From positions 188,392,001 to 188,456,000 of the forward strand of contig NC_084461.1 in the NCBI RefSeq assembly GCF_027409185.1: DNA of 64,000 nt. The letters run 5' to 3'. Each line of letters opens with the position of its first letter. The stretch's first letter is position 1. Origin of the DNA: Cynocephalus volans (lineage: Eukaryota > Chordata > Mammalia > Dermoptera > Cynocephalidae). The position numbers and the translations under genes were made by a program. Below the pieces are notes generated by a model, which saw only the letters and a list, made by a program, of their open reading frames with translations, was not told the DNA's origin and did not search any database. Of the stretch, positions 23,690-34,610 are shown in pieces.

Positions 23690-24190
23690 AATCCACTATG
23701 TGACTCTCAAGGCCCTGGGTGGTCTGCCCCACTCTCCCTGTTGCTCTCTCTGCTATCCTTGCTTCTTTCCTCAAACATTCCAACCTCCTTCCAGCCACAG
23801 GGCCTTTGCACTTGCTGTTTCTTCTGCCTGGGATGCTCTTCCATCCACTTTCTTCATGTGGTTTACTCCTGCTCATCTTTCTGGTCTCCAATGGGACATC
23901 CCTTCACTCATTCATCCATTGATCCAAACATAGTTATCTAGTGCCTCCCAATGCCAGGTAAACATTAGTAAATAAAACATACATGATCCCAACTCTCTTG
24001 GAACTTATGTGCTGGTGGAAGAGACAGACAATAAATGATAAATGATCTGACAAGCCAATAAAGGTACAATTGCAAAGCCCCACTTCCCCTGGGAAGCATT
24101 CCTTGACTCTCCTGCCTTTTGGCAAGAATAGATCAGGTCCCCTCTTTAGACATACTCATAGCAGTTAGCCCAATGATAACTAATTAACCA
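23690..24190 (-). repeat. L2 fragment, antisense
   Basis: 'cagggcctttgcacttgctg', 'ttctgcctgggatgctcttc' and 'gggaagcattccttgactct' are hallmark antisense L2 phrases. Confidence 0.7.
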
Positions 24191-24359
24191 ATTAATTGTG
24201 TGATTATTTATTTAATACTGGTCTCTCCTCCTAGGCTGTTGGTTTTGTGAAGCCATTTGTGCACTGGCTTGTCCATAACACTCACCATGGCTGCTCTCAA
24301 AGAGATTACAATCTTGAGGAGGAATAGCAAGTGTGGTTTGTCTTGGCAGATTACCTGGA

Positions 24360-24464
24360 CAGGGCTGGCTGGTTGGCTCAGCTGGTTAGAGCATGGTGCT
24401 GATAACACCAAGGTCCAGGGTTTGAGCCCTATATTGGCCAGCTACCAAAACACAAATAAACTCG
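24360..24464 (+). mobile_element. CYN-type SINE, monomer
   Basis: It is one tRNA-like unit with an A box (ttggctcagctggttagagc) and a tail rich in A and C. A perfect 11-bp duplication, gattacctgga, flanks it at 24349-24359 and 24465-24475. Confidence 0.9.
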
Positions 24465-24475
24465 GATTACCTGGA

Positions 24476-24765
24476 TTTCTTAGTAATGGCTGCCTGGAGG
24501 GTTGCATCCTGGGACTGTGGCGTAAGAGTGCCAGGACTGATTAGTAATGTCTGCCATGGGATCAGACATGGAGAACTAAGTACCTGTCTTGTCTCGAATT
24601 GGAGACACCCAAGGTGAAGGAAGGAGGGAGAGACGACCATTTACACTTCAGAGAAAGCTCTTTGGAGATGGTAGACCCACCCTAAAGGGAAAGGGGTGGA
24701 TGGTGGCTTTGAAGATGTATGTGGTGTAGCAGCTATCCAAACTGGAGATCTCTGGAGACAGGACA
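24476..24765. other. Unassigned intergenic stretch
   Basis: Nothing assignable. Confidence 0.35.
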
Positions 24766-24935
24766 GCTGGCTAGGGAGCACACAGGCTCTGGATTAAAAG
24801 AAACTCTGAATTCAAATCCTGGCTCAGTCATTTATTTAACATGTGACCTGAGGCATATCTTTTAACCTCTCTGAACCTCAGTTTCTTCTTCTGTAAAATG
24901 GGGAGAAGGCTATTGCGATGGGTGCTGAGTGCTTA
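24766..24935 (+). repeat. MIR
   Basis: 'caaatcctggctcagtcatt', 'tttaacctctctgaacctca' and 'ttcttctgtaaaatgggg' are the sense MIR core. Confidence 0.85.
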
Positions 24936-25094
24936 ATCTTGCCATATTGAACCCCGGCAATGCTCAGAGAGAGGAAGTGCTATTAGCACCGCCACCTTGC
25001 AGGACTCCAGGGATAGCATTCACTCTGCCTGTGTAAGTGGCTCCCCCTGGTGCACCAATGCAAGTGGTATTTCCTGGAGTTGTGCAACATGGCA

Positions 25095-25215
25095 GCCTGG
25101 ATCAGGAAAGAGAGGCTCAGAGAGGTTAAGTCACTTGTCCATGTCACACTGTTAGTGAATGGTAGAGGTGGGATTGGAACTTAGGTCTGTTTGAGTCCAC
25201 AGCCCAAGCCTGTCA
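25095..25215 (-). repeat. MIR
   Basis: 'agaggttaagtcacttgtcc' to 'ggtgggattggaacttaggt' is reverse-complement MIR. Confidence 0.8.
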
Positions 25216-25365
25216 TCAGCAAGCCCTCCTGCCCGCCACTGATTTACCAAATCTGGAAACGTTCAGTATCCATGACTCTCTGAACTTTGGAAGACTGCTT
25301 AAGCTGTGAAACCTCCCCCTGCAGAAATGTGTAACAAAAGAGCACATGCAAAAATCTCTAGCACA

Positions 25366-25479
25366 TAGGACTGGTCAGTTAGCTAAGATGCTTAGAGCAT
25401 GGTGCTGATGGTACCAATGTCCAGGGTTCAATCGATCCCTGTACAGGACAGTTGCAAACAAAACAAAACAAAACAAAAG
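25366..25479 (+). mobile_element. CYN-type SINE, monomer, diverged
   Basis: The tRNA-like unit ('ggactggtcagttagctaag') has a (CAAAA)n tail. The 9-bp duplication tctagcaca flanks it at 25357-25365 and 25480-25488. Confidence 0.85.
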
Positions 25480-25488
25480 TCTAGCACA

Positions 25489-26829
25489 GTGCTTGGGGCA
25501 CATGGGCACTTTGGCAGTGATGGCTGAAAGTAAACCAGGGCAGTGACGAAGAGGGTTCCTGGGAGATTATACCCTACTCTGGAGCCGAGTGTGAGAAGAG
25601 AAACCCTAAAAGAGAAAGGGGACAACAGAATTTTCAATGAAAGGGAAGCAGATGAGTCCTTGGGCCTGAGGCAAAGAGGTAAAGGGAGCTGAGAAAACAG
25701 ATTTGGGATGAGAAGGGTGCTTAGCTCTCAAAGGGGCTGCTGGGTCTCCAGGTGTGTCAGTTAGGGTCACTCGCGGTGATTGATGAGCATGTCACAATTC
25801 CTATGGGCAGGAGAAAGAACCAGCAAGGATGGTGAAGCTCCTGGGACTGGCAACAGCAGGGGAAAGACTGTTCTGGAATCTGGCAAGAGCTATAGCCTTG
25901 AGAGAGAGGCTCCCCGACAGGAGCTGGGCTGTGGTAGAGGAATGCAGCACCGACTGGCCAGGCTACTTGCATCAGACAGCATGGGGCAGCCCTCCAAACC
26001 TCCTGGGCTGAGCGTGGAGAAGGGAGGACCCTGTAAAAGGAAATTGGGGTGTTCTTATCAGAAGAAGGCAGGAAAAGCCAACAGACATTCATTACACAGC
26101 CCTGAACGGGATAATTTCAGAACATTCTGGCAGTTCTCAAATTCTTTCATTTGATGACCACTGACTTGATCCACTTTTATTTTCTGGGATATTAAATTAT
26201 GTGGAATTTTGTGGAACTTTAAAATGAAGCAGATTCAGGGCAGGGTGGGCAGCTGGTGGGGGATGGGGACAAGGTTTGAGGCTATGAGCGTTTAATACAG
26301 CCCTGCATCAGGTGGCCTTCTAGGTTCAAGCCACAGATGCTCCCAGAAGGTGAAAACCATACCATCCTCAAACTCCCTGCTGCTATTAATCAGCACACGT
26401 CTCAGGAGCAGGTGCGCATGAGTGAATTTTGGGGTCAAGGCAGGTAATCTGGTCTGGCCAGGCTGAAGCAGGCGACCTGACTGTCTGCCTGATCCTCAGC
26501 TATTGGATAAGGGGATTAATCTAAATCTGTCTGAGGGGAGGATGGCTTTTCGAGAAAGCCTAGGACCCAGAAAATGAAAGTTGGACTTAGGGACCTCTGG
26601 CTGAATTCTAAGCCTTCAGTCCAGTGTGACCTCAGACTTGCTAACCTGGGATCATTTGGAAAAGCCGCCATTGTGGTTGAGCCATGGGGATATTGGGGTG
26701 GAAAACACAGAGCCCAAAGGGGCCTGGGAGGAATGGAAATAGAAAATTGGGGTGGGGCACCGGGATGAAATGGGGAGTCCATGTCCTTCTCAAGGGAGCA
26801 GTTAAGACCCAGTGCTACCTGTCACCAAA
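25489..26829. other. Unassigned intergenic stretch
   Basis: About 1.3 kb with no recognised exon. The 25755-26150 part has the feel of an old LTR-type repeat, but I cannot name it. Confidence 0.3.
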
Positions 26830-27055
26830 TAGAGCCAGACAGACTGGGTTTGCATCCTGGCTTTGCTCCTTATTCACTGTGTGACTTTGGGCAAGTCACT
26901 TTCCCTCCTGTGCCTCAATTTCCTCATCTGTAATATTGGACAATAATGGACCCCACCTCAGAGAGTTCTGATGAAGGCTGAATAATGTCTGCAAATGCTT
27001 ACAACAGTACTTGGCACATAGTAAAAAGCACTATATACAAATAGTTGCTAAATAA
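26830..27055 (+). repeat. MIR, nearly full length
   Basis: It runs from 'agccagacagactgggtttg' through 'tcactttccctcctgtgcct' and 'tcctcatctgtaatattgg' to 'gtacttggcacatagtaaa'. This is one of the most complete MIR copies in the window. Confidence 0.85.
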
Positions 27056-27184
27056 ATAAGAATGTAAATCTTTTGTTACCAGATCTTTCAATCTTTCAAG
27101 GAAAATAAATCTGGAAATTCAAGTTCTAATAATCATATTAATGGCAAATGCTCAGAGAGTTCTAAAACAACTTAAATATTGACA

Positions 27185-27290
27185 CAATATTATTCCCCCT
27201 CCTTCTACAGATGGGGAAACTGAGGTACAGAGAGGTCACATAACTTGTGCTAAAGTTACATATTAGTGAATGGTCTCAGATATAGTGTGA
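27185..27290 (-). repeat. MIR fragment
   Basis: 'gatggggaaactgaggtaca' continues to 'gaggtcacataacttgtgc'. Confidence 0.75.
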
Positions 27291-27554
27291 CCAATTGTCT
27301 CAGTTTTCCTGGGACTGTCAGGTTTTAGCACTGTAAGTCACACATCCCAGGAAACCCTTTAGTTCAGGAAAACCAGAACTGTTGATCTTCCTAGATTCAA
27401 ACCTGGTCAGTCTGGCTCCCACATCTTGCTTTTGACTGTGGTTTTCTATTTTCTCTTGCATGAATGCTCCTGACTTTAAATTGTTGACCACCGTGGGCCA
27501 AACGATTTCCAATTCCTGAAAATTCTGATGCTCCATGGCATCAGATTTCCCAAT

Positions 27555-27710
27555 TTTTATAGAGATGTGCCTCAGTTTCTTTTGTAAAATGGGAAAATAA
27601 GACAGACGTTATAAGGTTGTTGTAAGGATTACACGAGTTCATAGGTGCAAAGTGCTTAGACCCATGCCTGGCACAAAGAAAGTGCTATATAAACGTTTGC
27701 ATTTATGACT
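27555..27710 (+). repeat. MIR fragment
   Basis: 'tgcctcagtttcttttgtaa' to 'catgcctggcacaaagaaag' is the sense MIR 3' half. Confidence 0.75.
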
Positions 27711-27829
27711 GTTGTTAAGCACACATTCTCAAGACCCCTTAGACTTCTTGAATCAGAATCTCCTGGTTTGGGATTTGGTATCCTGCTGTAACTTTTTTTG
27801 TCATTTTTAATAGCAGGTTTCCTAGGCAA

Positions 27830-27950
27830 TCAGGTTTGGGAGTCAGAAGTCCTGGGGTCAAGTCTGAGTTCTGCAAGTAATGCACTGTGTGACTTTCAGC
27901 AAATCTCTTTCCCTCTCTGTGCCTTACTTTTTTCTTCTTGAGAAGTTCTA
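27830..27950 (+). repeat. MIR fragment
   Basis: 'gtgactttcagcaaatctct' and 'ccctctctgtgccttac' are sense MIR core. Confidence 0.6.
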
Positions 27951-28114
27951 GGGGCTCATAGGGTTAATGTTTAGAGGCTCAGAAGCTTCTAGGACCTCTT
28001 AGAAAGAAAAAGAAAAGGCATTTGATATAAGACAAGCAAGAAGGTAGAGAAGTAAGGAGAGGGCATCACATTGCATTTGGAAGGGACTTGAGATTCAAGT
28101 TGGGAGGTGAGGCC

Positions 28115-28980
28115 CTGGACCAGTCAGGATAGACTTTGCTATGCTGAGTAACAAATAGCCCCGATATCTCAGCGGCTTCAAACCCAGGTTTGTTTCTCAT
28201 TCATTTCATGTGCCAGTTATTAAGCTGCTGTTTCCTGGCCCAAATCTGCCTCTCTAAACTCTGTGCTGCTAAGGCTGGAACCCCACAGGCCACATTCCTG
28301 CTTTGTCAGCTGCTCCCTGGTTGGCTCTGCCAATAGGGAGCAGGCAGAGGCTGCAGGCTGGAGGAAAGGACGGGACATTCCCTTTCCTTCTGTTGTCTGT
28401 CTGGCCAGCATCACCCAGTAGCCATTGGTTCCAGTCTCCCGGTGTTTTACACACTCTTGGAACCAGCCTCATGCGGCCCTCAGAGATACCCTCCCGAGTG
28501 GGACAGCACCCCCACTCAGGGTCCCCGCTCCAGGGGCCCTTTCTCCAAGGCTCTAGGATCTGACACCTCAACTCTCCCCTTTGTTCCTCCGCCCCAGAGA
28601 CAGCGGCTGCTGCCTTCAGTTAGCAACTCTGTGCCTCTAGTTGTTCTCCTTTACGTTTTCAGTCCTCCAACATCTGTCCCGAGTCTCTCTATTAAATTCT
28701 CTTCATTAAAATGCCTGATGTGGTTTCCACTTTGTGTCAGAAACCCTGACTGATGCACTCCATGCCCACGGTGCAGCAGCCGCAGCCCTGCTCCTCTGCG
28801 AGACCCAAGTTGGAGCGGCAGCTGCTCCCTGGAAACCCGTCCATCTGCAGAGGAGAAGGAGCCTGGAGGCTCACACACTGGCTCTTCGAGCCTCTGCAGG
28901 GAAGTGACGGTCACTCCCGCCCACATTTCATTGGCCAAAGCAAGTCATGTGACCGTTTCTGAGTTCAATAGGGAACAGGT
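28115..28980 (-). repeat. Old LTR-type repeats
   Basis: 'tgctgagtaacaaatagcc' and 'ttcatttcatgtgccag' begin an old LTR-type repeat. The passages 'cctgactgatgcactcc' and 'ttcattggccaaagcaagtc' near its right end are of the same kind. Fragment boundaries are not resolvable by eye. Confidence 0.4.
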
Positions 28981-29099
28981 AGTGAATATTTATGACCAGA
29001 AATATTTACAACCTGCTAGTGCCTTTGGAAAGACCCAGAAACTATACTCTGCTCTCCTTCCTAACAGTCAGCCCTAATTAGGTCCCTAATTAGATTTTC

Positions 29100-29290
29100 C
29101 TGAATAATAATAACCAGCAGGTTATTGAGCCTTACTACGTGCTAGCCTAAGCATTAGTTTTCAGAGAGTCTGTGAGGTAGGTGGCCATTACCCTTATTTT
29201 TCAGAAGAGAAACTGAGGCTCAGAGAGGAGAAGTGACTTGCCTAAGGCTATAAAGCTGTAAGAGGCAAAGCAGAGATTTGTGCCCAACTC
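29100..29290 (-). repeat. MIR
   Basis: 'agaagagaaactgaggctca' and 'gaagtgacttgcctaaggct' are reverse-complement MIR. Confidence 0.8.
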
Positions 29291-29985
29291 TATCAGACTC
29301 CAGAAGCCCAAATTTTCCACGTCTATACTCTATGTCCCTTCCTGCTCTTATTCCAGAAACCTGAGAGTGAAAACAGGAAAAGCAATATTTAAAGTGGCTC
29401 AGCCGCTATCACTGGCAAGTCCCACTCCACACTTGACGTTGGCGGTGCTCCATAAGGGCAGCCCAGTTTGGAGCTCTGCAATCCAGAAAAACTCCCCAAA
29501 AGTCTGCCCCCTGAGCCTTCCCCTCTGTCTGGCCATTCTCACTGCCAGCCTTGGGACTTTTTACTTGCTAGCTGTCTCTGCCCCACACCATGCTCAACCC
29601 CAGCCTGGTTCAGAACTCTGCCCATGGAGCTTTCATAGGATGGGGGACAGGGAGGGTAAATACCCACGGTCTGGGGTTCCATGAGTCTGAGCTCTCACAG
29701 GTTTCTATCACCTTCAACATACAGGAGACACTGGGCTGTGCTTGTGGCAATAGCCATTTGAGATTTGTCCCAGCAGATGTCAACTTCCCCAATTGGCACA
29801 TAAGCCCTTAGAGGTATGAACTGTATCTTTTGTAGCTTCTGCATAATATTAATGACAGCTGATGCCCTCAGGCACCCCAGACACCAGGCACCATGTTAGA
29901 TGCCTATTTTAAATGTATTTGGGATTTATTTTAATCAGGTATGGTAAGACATTCAGACATGGAAATGAGGGTCATGAAGGAAGAA
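29291..29985. other. Unassigned intergenic stretch
   Basis: L2-like wording is possible around 29520-29600 and 29800-29930. No gene is seen. Confidence 0.35.
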
Positions 29986-29989
29986 AATA

Positions 29990-30460
29990 ACACCCGCAGA
30001 TCTCTAGGAACAAGAGGCATGGCATGCCATTCGGGGCCGCAGGGGGAAGTACCAGGGTTGGTCAGGAGGCAGAGGGAGTAAGGGAAACTTTGGCAAGAGC
30101 TTTTATTGTAGTTTCTGCAGGAAGGAATGGCGAGGCAGGGTAAGCAGGCTAAGAATGTTTAGCGTTGGCTGGCTTGAGTAATTTCAGCCAGCTCTGGCAT
30201 GTAGGTGTACCAGTCATCTGGTACCTGGTCCTTGGCTGATTAGGACAGTGGGATAGTAGCCCGCAGTGTAAGAGCTCCATAAAGGAAGTGGTTGGGGTTG
30301 GCTGTAAGGGCTTTTGATTGGATGTTTTGCATTTGAAATGTGTGCTTCCATGTGAATTGTTTGCTATCTCTAGGAATTAGCTAACCATGGGAAGGGCAGC
30401 CCCTTCCAGTGTCAGCAAGGCCCCAAGATGCCAAAGCATCAGGAAAAAAACAGATGTCCC
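29990..30460 (-). repeat. Possible LTR
   Basis: 'caagagcttttattgtagtt' could be a reversed AATAAA signal of an LTR, followed by roughly 350 bp of non-simple sequence with an end near 'cagcaaggccccaagatgcc'. The family is not recognised. Confidence 0.3.
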
Positions 30461-30660
30461 ACAAGTGTCATCTCACTTGATATTTACAACTGATCTATTG
30501 TATTAGTTGGAGTGAGTTTGGCTGCCAGTAACAGAAGAACTGATTAGCAGAGGATTAAGAAACAAGATGTTTAATTCAATCTGCCATAACAAGAAGTCTT
30601 GAGGTAGAAGCTTCAAGGTTTAGTTTGTTGACTCAACAGCATCATCAAGAAGCCAGACCT

Positions 30661-30830
30661 GGGCCGGCCTGTGGCTCACTCGGGAGAGTGTGGTGCTGAT
30701 AACACCAAGGCCATGGGTTCGGATCCCACATAGGGATGGCCGTTTGCTCATTGGGTGAGCGTGGTGCTGACAACACCAAGTCCAGGGTTAAGATCCCCTT
30801 ACCGGTCATCTTTAAAAAAAAAAAAAAAAA
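30661..30830 (+). mobile_element. CYN-type SINE, dimeric, young-looking
   Basis: The first unit reads 'ggccggcctgtggctcactc' to 'ggttcggatccc'. The second reads 'gatggccgtttgctcattgg' to 'ttaccggtcatcttt', then poly-A. A perfect 14-bp duplication, aagaagccagacct, flanks it at 30647-30660 and 30831-30844. It lies inside an old repeat. Confidence 0.95.
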
Positions 30831-30959
30831 AAGAAGCCAGACCTTTTCTCTCTTGCTTTTTTCTGCTTAGCATGTTGGTGATATCTCTCCATATAGTCCC
30901 AAGAAGGATGACACAGGCATCAAAGCCTTACACAACAGGCTCCCGACAAGCAATGTGTT

Positions 30960-31440
30960 TCAGTTATCTATTGATTTGTAACCAACCATGCCAAAACTTA
31001 GTGGCTGAAAATATCAATTTATTATTTTACACTTCTTTGTGTTGACTTGAGTACAGCTGAATGGTTTTTCTGTTCCACATGGCATTGGTTGGGGCCATTC
31101 ACTGAACTGCATTCAGCTAGCAGCTATAGGCTGGAAGGTCCAAGAAGGCTTTGTTTACATGTCTAGGGCCTTGATGCTCCTCCATGTGGCTTCTTCAAGT
31201 TGCTGGCTTGGGCTTCCTTACAGCATGGTGGTCTTGGAATAGTCAAGTGTCTTTCATAGTGGCTGACCTCCAGGGAATTAGTTGAGGCTGCTCATTCTTC
31301 TTAAGACCAAGGCCTGGAATTGGGCACAGCATCATTCCTTCAGCATTCTATTGGTGAAATTAAGTCACAAGGCCAGGTCCAATTCAAGGGGAGGAGAAAT
31401 AGAGTCCACCTCTTGATGGGTGGAGTTGCATGCTGTGTAG
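30960..31440 (-). repeat. Old LTR-type repeat
   Basis: 'cttagtggctgaaaatatca' through 'ccacctcttgatgggtggag' matches the antisense of the same broad repeat type as 3965-4720. Confidence 0.5.
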
Positions 31441-31488
31441 TTAAGGATTAACTGAGCAGGTCTGTGTTGTCCAAACCCTGCACATTCA

Positions 31489-31665
31489 TTTTTTTTTTTT
31501 TTTTTTTTTTAAAAGATGACCGGTAAGGGGATCTTAACCCTTGACTTGGTGTTGTCAGCACCACGCTCTCCAAGTGAGAGAACCGGCCATCCCTATATGG
31601 GATCCGAACCCGGGGCCTTGGTGTTATCAGCACCGCACTCTCCCGAGTGAGCCACGGGCTGGCCC
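31489..31665 (-). mobile_element. CYN-type SINE, dimeric, perfect 16-bp TSD
   Basis: The T tract at the left is the A tail. The minus strand reads two tRNA-like units, like the copy at 30661-30830. A perfect duplication, aaaccctgcacattca, is at 31473-31488 and 31666-31681, so the insertion is comparatively recent. Confidence 0.95.
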
Positions 31666-31689
31666 AAACCCTGCACATTCAAAAGAAAG

Positions 31690-32235
31690 GTTTGGCCCTT
31701 GCCTGACTCCTTGGAGATAACCTCTAGGCCTTTGGAATATCCTGCCTTTTAAGAGTGCCTTTGTTTATCTGAGGCCTTGGGCCATACCACATAATTAAGC
31801 TAACTATATGATTTACAGGGGCCTTGAACCATGTGGTATCAGCTTGACCTCTGGAAGGGTGGGAGACTGAGTAACTAAGGCCAGACACATGGGTTGTCAG
31901 CCATGCCTAAGTGACTGACCCCCAACAAAAGCCTTGGATACTAAGGCTTGGGTGAATCTTCCTGGTTGGCAATATTTCACACTGTTGTCACACATTGTTC
32001 CTGTGAGAATTAAGTGCTGCCTATAAGACTCTGCTGGGAGAGGACAACTGCAAGCTCATGCCTGATCTCTCCTAGACTCTGCCCTATGTGCCTTGAATCT
32101 TTTCTGGTTTTAATCTGTATCCTATCACCATAATAAACCACAACCGTGAGTATAACAGCTTTCCTAAGTTTCATGAGTCCTTCTATTGAATTATTGAATC
32201 TGAGGCTGGTCTTGGGTGACTGTCTTTGGAGACTA
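31690..32235 (+). repeat. ERVL-type solo LTR
   Basis: It contains 'gaccttgaaccatgtggtatc'-like text, 'cttgggtgaatcttcctggt', an AATAAA signal in 'accataataaaccacaacc' and a 3' end near 'gaggctggtcttgggtgact'. This is a known old mammalian LTR pattern of ERVL type. No internal viral genes are present. Confidence 0.6.
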
Positions 32236-32494
32236 TCTACTACAAAGTGAGAGAAAGCAGGAGATTCTCTTCTTATGCTCCTCTCCTTTTTCAGGGGAGT
32301 CCTCCTGCAGACTTTTCCTTATGCCTTGTTTGCTTGGAGGCATATACCCACTCCTTAGCTCATATGTTGGGGATGGCTTATATCACAAAAATCCATCCCC
32401 TGGACTGGGCTCAGTGCTACCTGAACAAAAACAGGCAAGGAAGAAATGCAGTGGCTAGTGAGCGGGCAATTGAAGGTGACCTCCATGCTGATGG

Positions 32495-32655
32495 GTGGGT
32501 GCAATTGTTACCCTCACTTCGCAGATGAAGAAACTGAAGCCCAGAAAGGCTAAGTGCCTTGCCTAACACCTCACAGCTAGCTAGTGGCAGCCTGGGTTTT
32601 TCTGACTCCAGAGCCTATGTCTTATGCTGTGCCATCTACCACTGCACACAGCATA
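32495..32655 (-). repeat. MIR
   Basis: 'gcagatgaagaaactgaagc' through 'cctcacagctagctagtggc' is reverse-complement MIR. Confidence 0.85.
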
Positions 32656-33110
32656 GTGCCCTGCAAATGGTAGGCTCTATGGAAATGAGTTGGGTAACTA
32701 AGGATGCATTGCAGATGGCCCAAGAAGGTAAGGACAGTGGTGCCTGCTTCCTCAGAGCTATGCCCATGGAGCACTGGAAAAATCTCTTTTTATTTATCAA
32801 GAGAAGCAACTTGACATCTCACTTTTTAAAACAAAGTGAGAATAGATGATCGTTTCAGTGTTGTCTGTGATTTGAGCTGGTTGCCCAAGAAATATGAAAG
32901 AATCTCTCTTAGGGTGAAAATTGCTCTCTTATTGAGGAAACCATCTGGATGTGACTTTTTAGTTTTGGAACTGAATCCTCCTTCCTTTCCCCACTCTCCC
33001 TGAGCTGGTCTAGAAATATGAGGAAACAAAAAAGGGTTAAATTTATCAGCGTAATGTGTTATCTAGGATTTTGATTTTTGGAGTGGTCCAGAAGAGTGGG
33101 GAGTGAGGAC
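32656..33110. other. Unassigned intergenic stretch
   Basis: Nothing assignable. Confidence 0.35.
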
Positions 33111-33111
33111 T

Positions 33112-33262
33112 TATCCTACCCATGACTCAATTGCCTCATCTGTAAAATGGGGATACTGTGAGTACCTACCTTGTAGCGTTGTCAGAATTTTAAGTGAGTT
33201 ATGGTATGCTTAATACAGTGCCTGGCACATAGTAAGTGTTTAACAAATGTTACTATTACTAT
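33112..33262 (+). repeat. MIR
   Basis: 'tgactcaattgcctcatctg' to 'cctggcacatagtaagtg' is the sense MIR 3' half. Confidence 0.85.
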
Positions 33263-33737
33263 TCTTCTTATAATTACTAGTACCAACGTTATTATAATGA
33301 AGGAGAGAGATTTTGGTTTTTGGGAGAGGGTTGCAGGAAGTTATAGGGATGCATGGTGACCACGACCTAAGGAGAAAGACATTCAAGGGAGAAATTCCCT
33401 GTGGTAAGAAAGATCATAGAACTTTATTGATCTAATACATAAGCAGTTATATAGGCTGCTATATCTAAAAAAAGAGAAAAAGAGTGGCTTAAAGAATTAG
33501 GGCTGTATTTTTCTCTCATATAAAAAAAAACTCTGGAAGATGTAAGAGTCCAGGGCTGTTGTCTCCACAAGGGTATCAGGAACACACAATCCTTCTGTCC
33601 TGTGGTTTTCATGATTACAAGATGACTGCTGAAGCTCCAGCCATCACATCCACATTTCAGACAGGAAGGGGTATAATGGCAAAAGAAGGAAAGAGAGGTT
33701 GCCAGTTGAATCAGCCCTTTTTATAGGAGCTTTTCTT
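33263..33737. other. Unassigned intergenic stretch
   Basis: LTR-like wording in places ('aggctgctatatctaaa'); no gene is seen. Confidence 0.35.
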
Positions 33738-34335
33738 TTAAGTCTTTTTTTTTTTATTGAGTCATAATTGATTATACATATTTTTGGGATTCAATGTTGA
33801 TATGTGTTGATCAAATCAACATTATTAGTATGTATATTGTTACAAATTGTACTTATTCTTTTTGCCCCTTGTCCAATCTCTCCCCATCCCTCTCCCTCCC
33901 ACCACTGATAACCCTAGATTTCTTCTCTCCCTCTGAAAGAATGGTGACTCTGTTGATTTGTTGCCTAGATGATCTGTCCAATGCTGAGAGGTGCGATCAG
34001 GTCCCCCAGTATTATCACAGAGCAGATGCTGCTTCTGTCACTCTGGAATGGGCTTTGTGGAGAGAGACATCCTCTTCTTTTCTTTGGTCTCTGCTGGTGA
34101 CTCTCCTTGTGTCAATGCACTCCAGTGGCTGGCAGACCATCTGTGTGGTGGTTGTGGGTGTGGGCCACCTACATGGAGGTGATGTTTTGGGCATGCTTCT
34201 TGGTGCTGGTGGTGTGCCTGGTTGTAGGGGGGTTCCGGTCCTTGGCTCCATGCCTTGGGACCTGGGCAGTGCCCCGAGGTGCTGGCGGTGTGCCTAGTTA
34301 TGGCAGTGGGGTCTGGTCCCTGGCTCCATGCCCTT
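33738..34335 (-). mobile_element. 5'-truncated copy of the L1-UTR/VNTR composite element
   Basis: The + strand shows a T tract, then an antisense L1-like 3' UTR ('caacattattagtatgtata', 'ttgatttgttgcctagatga', 'ctccagtggctggcagacca'), then nearly two units of the GC-rich repeat ('gtgcctggttgta', 'ggctccatgccttggg'). It matches 57975-58640 closely and stops inside the tandem repeat. The flanks share the core taggagct at about 33724-33731 and 34336-34343, an imperfect duplication. No L1 open reading frame is present. Confidence 0.8.
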
Positions 34336-34359
34336 TAGGAGCTCTTTTGGAAGCACCAA

Positions 34360-34610
34360 GGTTAGGTTGGGTTCTCCCAGAAGAAGACCCTGAGCCAAGA
34401 ATCCAGATGCAAATAATTTATTCAGGAAATGCTCCGAGGCGAAATCATTCAGGGAATGAGGGAAGCAGGGTGAGGAGAGGGAAGAAGACAAGCAAGGGTG
34501 CGATTTCAGGTCAGCCTCAGCCTGATCCTGTAGGGGTGCTGTGAATGCAAATTACATCTCAGTTTGTCTCACCTCAAAGGAAAAATGCTGCCTTCTACCC
34601 AGTCAGACAC
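34360..34610 (-). repeat. Old repeat of the 'ggttctcc-agaag' type
   Basis: 'gggttctcccagaagaagac' and 'aataatttattcaggaaatg' match a repeat type also seen at 9535 and 50510. The reversed TTTATT suggests an antisense LTR end. Confidence 0.35.

Noticed and set aside
33794-34297. 167-codon open frame on the + strand
   Set aside because: It lies antisense within the truncated composite element; openness comes from the GC-rich tandem units.
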